NCBI GenBank assembly: GCA_017861495.1
Contig: JAGFXW010000153.1
Span: 1-6,183 of the forward strand
DNA from: Bacillota bacterium
Lineage (GTDB): Bacteria > Bacillota_C > Negativicutes > CTSoil-072
Reading direction: 5' to 3'
Length of the DNA: 6,183 nucleotides
The notes under the pieces were generated by a model that was not told where the DNA came from, searched no databases, and worked only from the letters and a program-made list of their open reading frames with translations. Position 1 is the first letter of the stretch; every line of letters starts with the position of its first letter. Position numbers and translations under genes: made by a program. Below, piece by piece: positions 5,761 to 6,183 of the stretch.

Positions 5761-6183
5761 GTGGAGAAGGTAATTATTACAGCGGCGCTAACCGGAGCGA
5801 TGACTCCGAAATCAATGAACCCGAATATTCCTACAACGCCTCGGGAAATTGCCAATGATGCATACGAGTGCTGGAAAGCAGGGGCGGCGATTGTCCACTT
5901 GCATATGCGTGATGAAAATGGGATAGGAACGATGGATAAGGAACTGTTTCAAGAAACGGTTACGCTTCTTGAAGCCAAGTGCGACGTAGTGATCAATTTG
6001 ACTACGGCAGGGGAACATGATGCGCCGGATGAAAGAAGAATGGCCCATCTTTATGAATTAAAGCCGGAAATGGCTTCTTTTGACGCCGGGACTTTGAACC
6101 GGATGCCGGACGATGTATTCATCAATACACCACAATTTTTAGAAAAACTCGGCAAAGTGATGCAGGAATACAACATAAAACCG
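5761..6183 (+). CDS. Beta-keto acid cleavage enzyme (BKACE, DUF849; Kce-like), copy 2, partial at the window end
   Basis: This is a second BKACE, open from the GTG at 5761 to the last base (141 codons, no stop), so about half of the protein is visible. It aligns without gaps to copy 1 with about 105 of 141 residues identical by hand count. It keeps H46 and H48 (HLHMRD), the TT(A)G turn at 81-84 and SFDAGT at 106-111. Residue 14 is methionine, against isoleucine in copy 1. Differences cluster in residues 83-92 (AGEHDAPDER region) and at 112-118 (L, R, D, D for F, W, S, G), loops near the active site in this fold. It follows the dehydrogenase by 20 bases and is surely in the same transcript. 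It may handle a related but different keto acid, or form a complex with copy 1; both are inference. The third zinc ligand (Glu) lies beyond the window. Confidence 0.9.
   Translation, partial: MEKVIITAALTGAMTPKSMNPNIPTTPREIANDAYECWKAGAAIVHLHMRDENGIGTMDKELFQETVTLLEAKCDVVINLTTAGEHDAPDERRMAHLYELKPEMASFDAGTLNRMPDDVFINTPQFLEKLGKVMQEYNIKP

Overview
The window looks like a catabolic gene cluster from an anaerobic, fermentative member of the Bacillota (Clostridia or Negativicutes type). The reasons are a ptb-buk pair, GG-rich Shine-Dalgarno sites before every gene, and protein sequences of clostridial character. No marker gene is present, so a finer placement is not possible. All six genes lie on the + strand and gaps are short, so one or two transcripts are likely. 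Long ORFs on the - strand are shadows of these genes.

Layout. Positions 1-118 form a gene-free leader that can fold into a branched RNA. It is followed by a phosphate butyryltransferase (119-1021) and a butyrate kinase (1105-2187). A 231-base gap (2188-2418) holds a strong stem-loop and two operator-like dyads. Then come a zinc-dependent beta-keto acid cleavage enzyme of the BKACE/Kce family (2419-3237), an AtoE-type short-chain fatty acid transporter (3339-4736), an NAD-dependent 3-hydroxyacid dehydrogenase resembling L-carnitine dehydrogenase (4775-5740), and a second BKACE (from 5761, cut by the window end) about 74% identical to the first over 141 residues.

How the genes may work together (inference). 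A carboxylate enters or leaves through AtoE. The dehydrogenase oxidises a 3-hydroxy acid to a 3-keto acid. A BKACE exchanges that acid with acetyl-CoA, giving acetoacetate and a new acyl-CoA. Ptb turns an acyl-CoA into an acyl phosphate, and Buk makes ATP from it. This would be a compact route from a hydroxy acid to ATP by substrate-level phosphorylation. The real substrate is unknown. Carnitine is the nearest known precedent for the dehydrogenase plus BKACE pair and lysine fermentation for Kce, but both BKACE copies carry a hydrophobic residue where Kce has Glu14, which argues against the lysine intermediate. No CoA-transferase, thiolase, lysine aminomutase or regulator gene is in the window.
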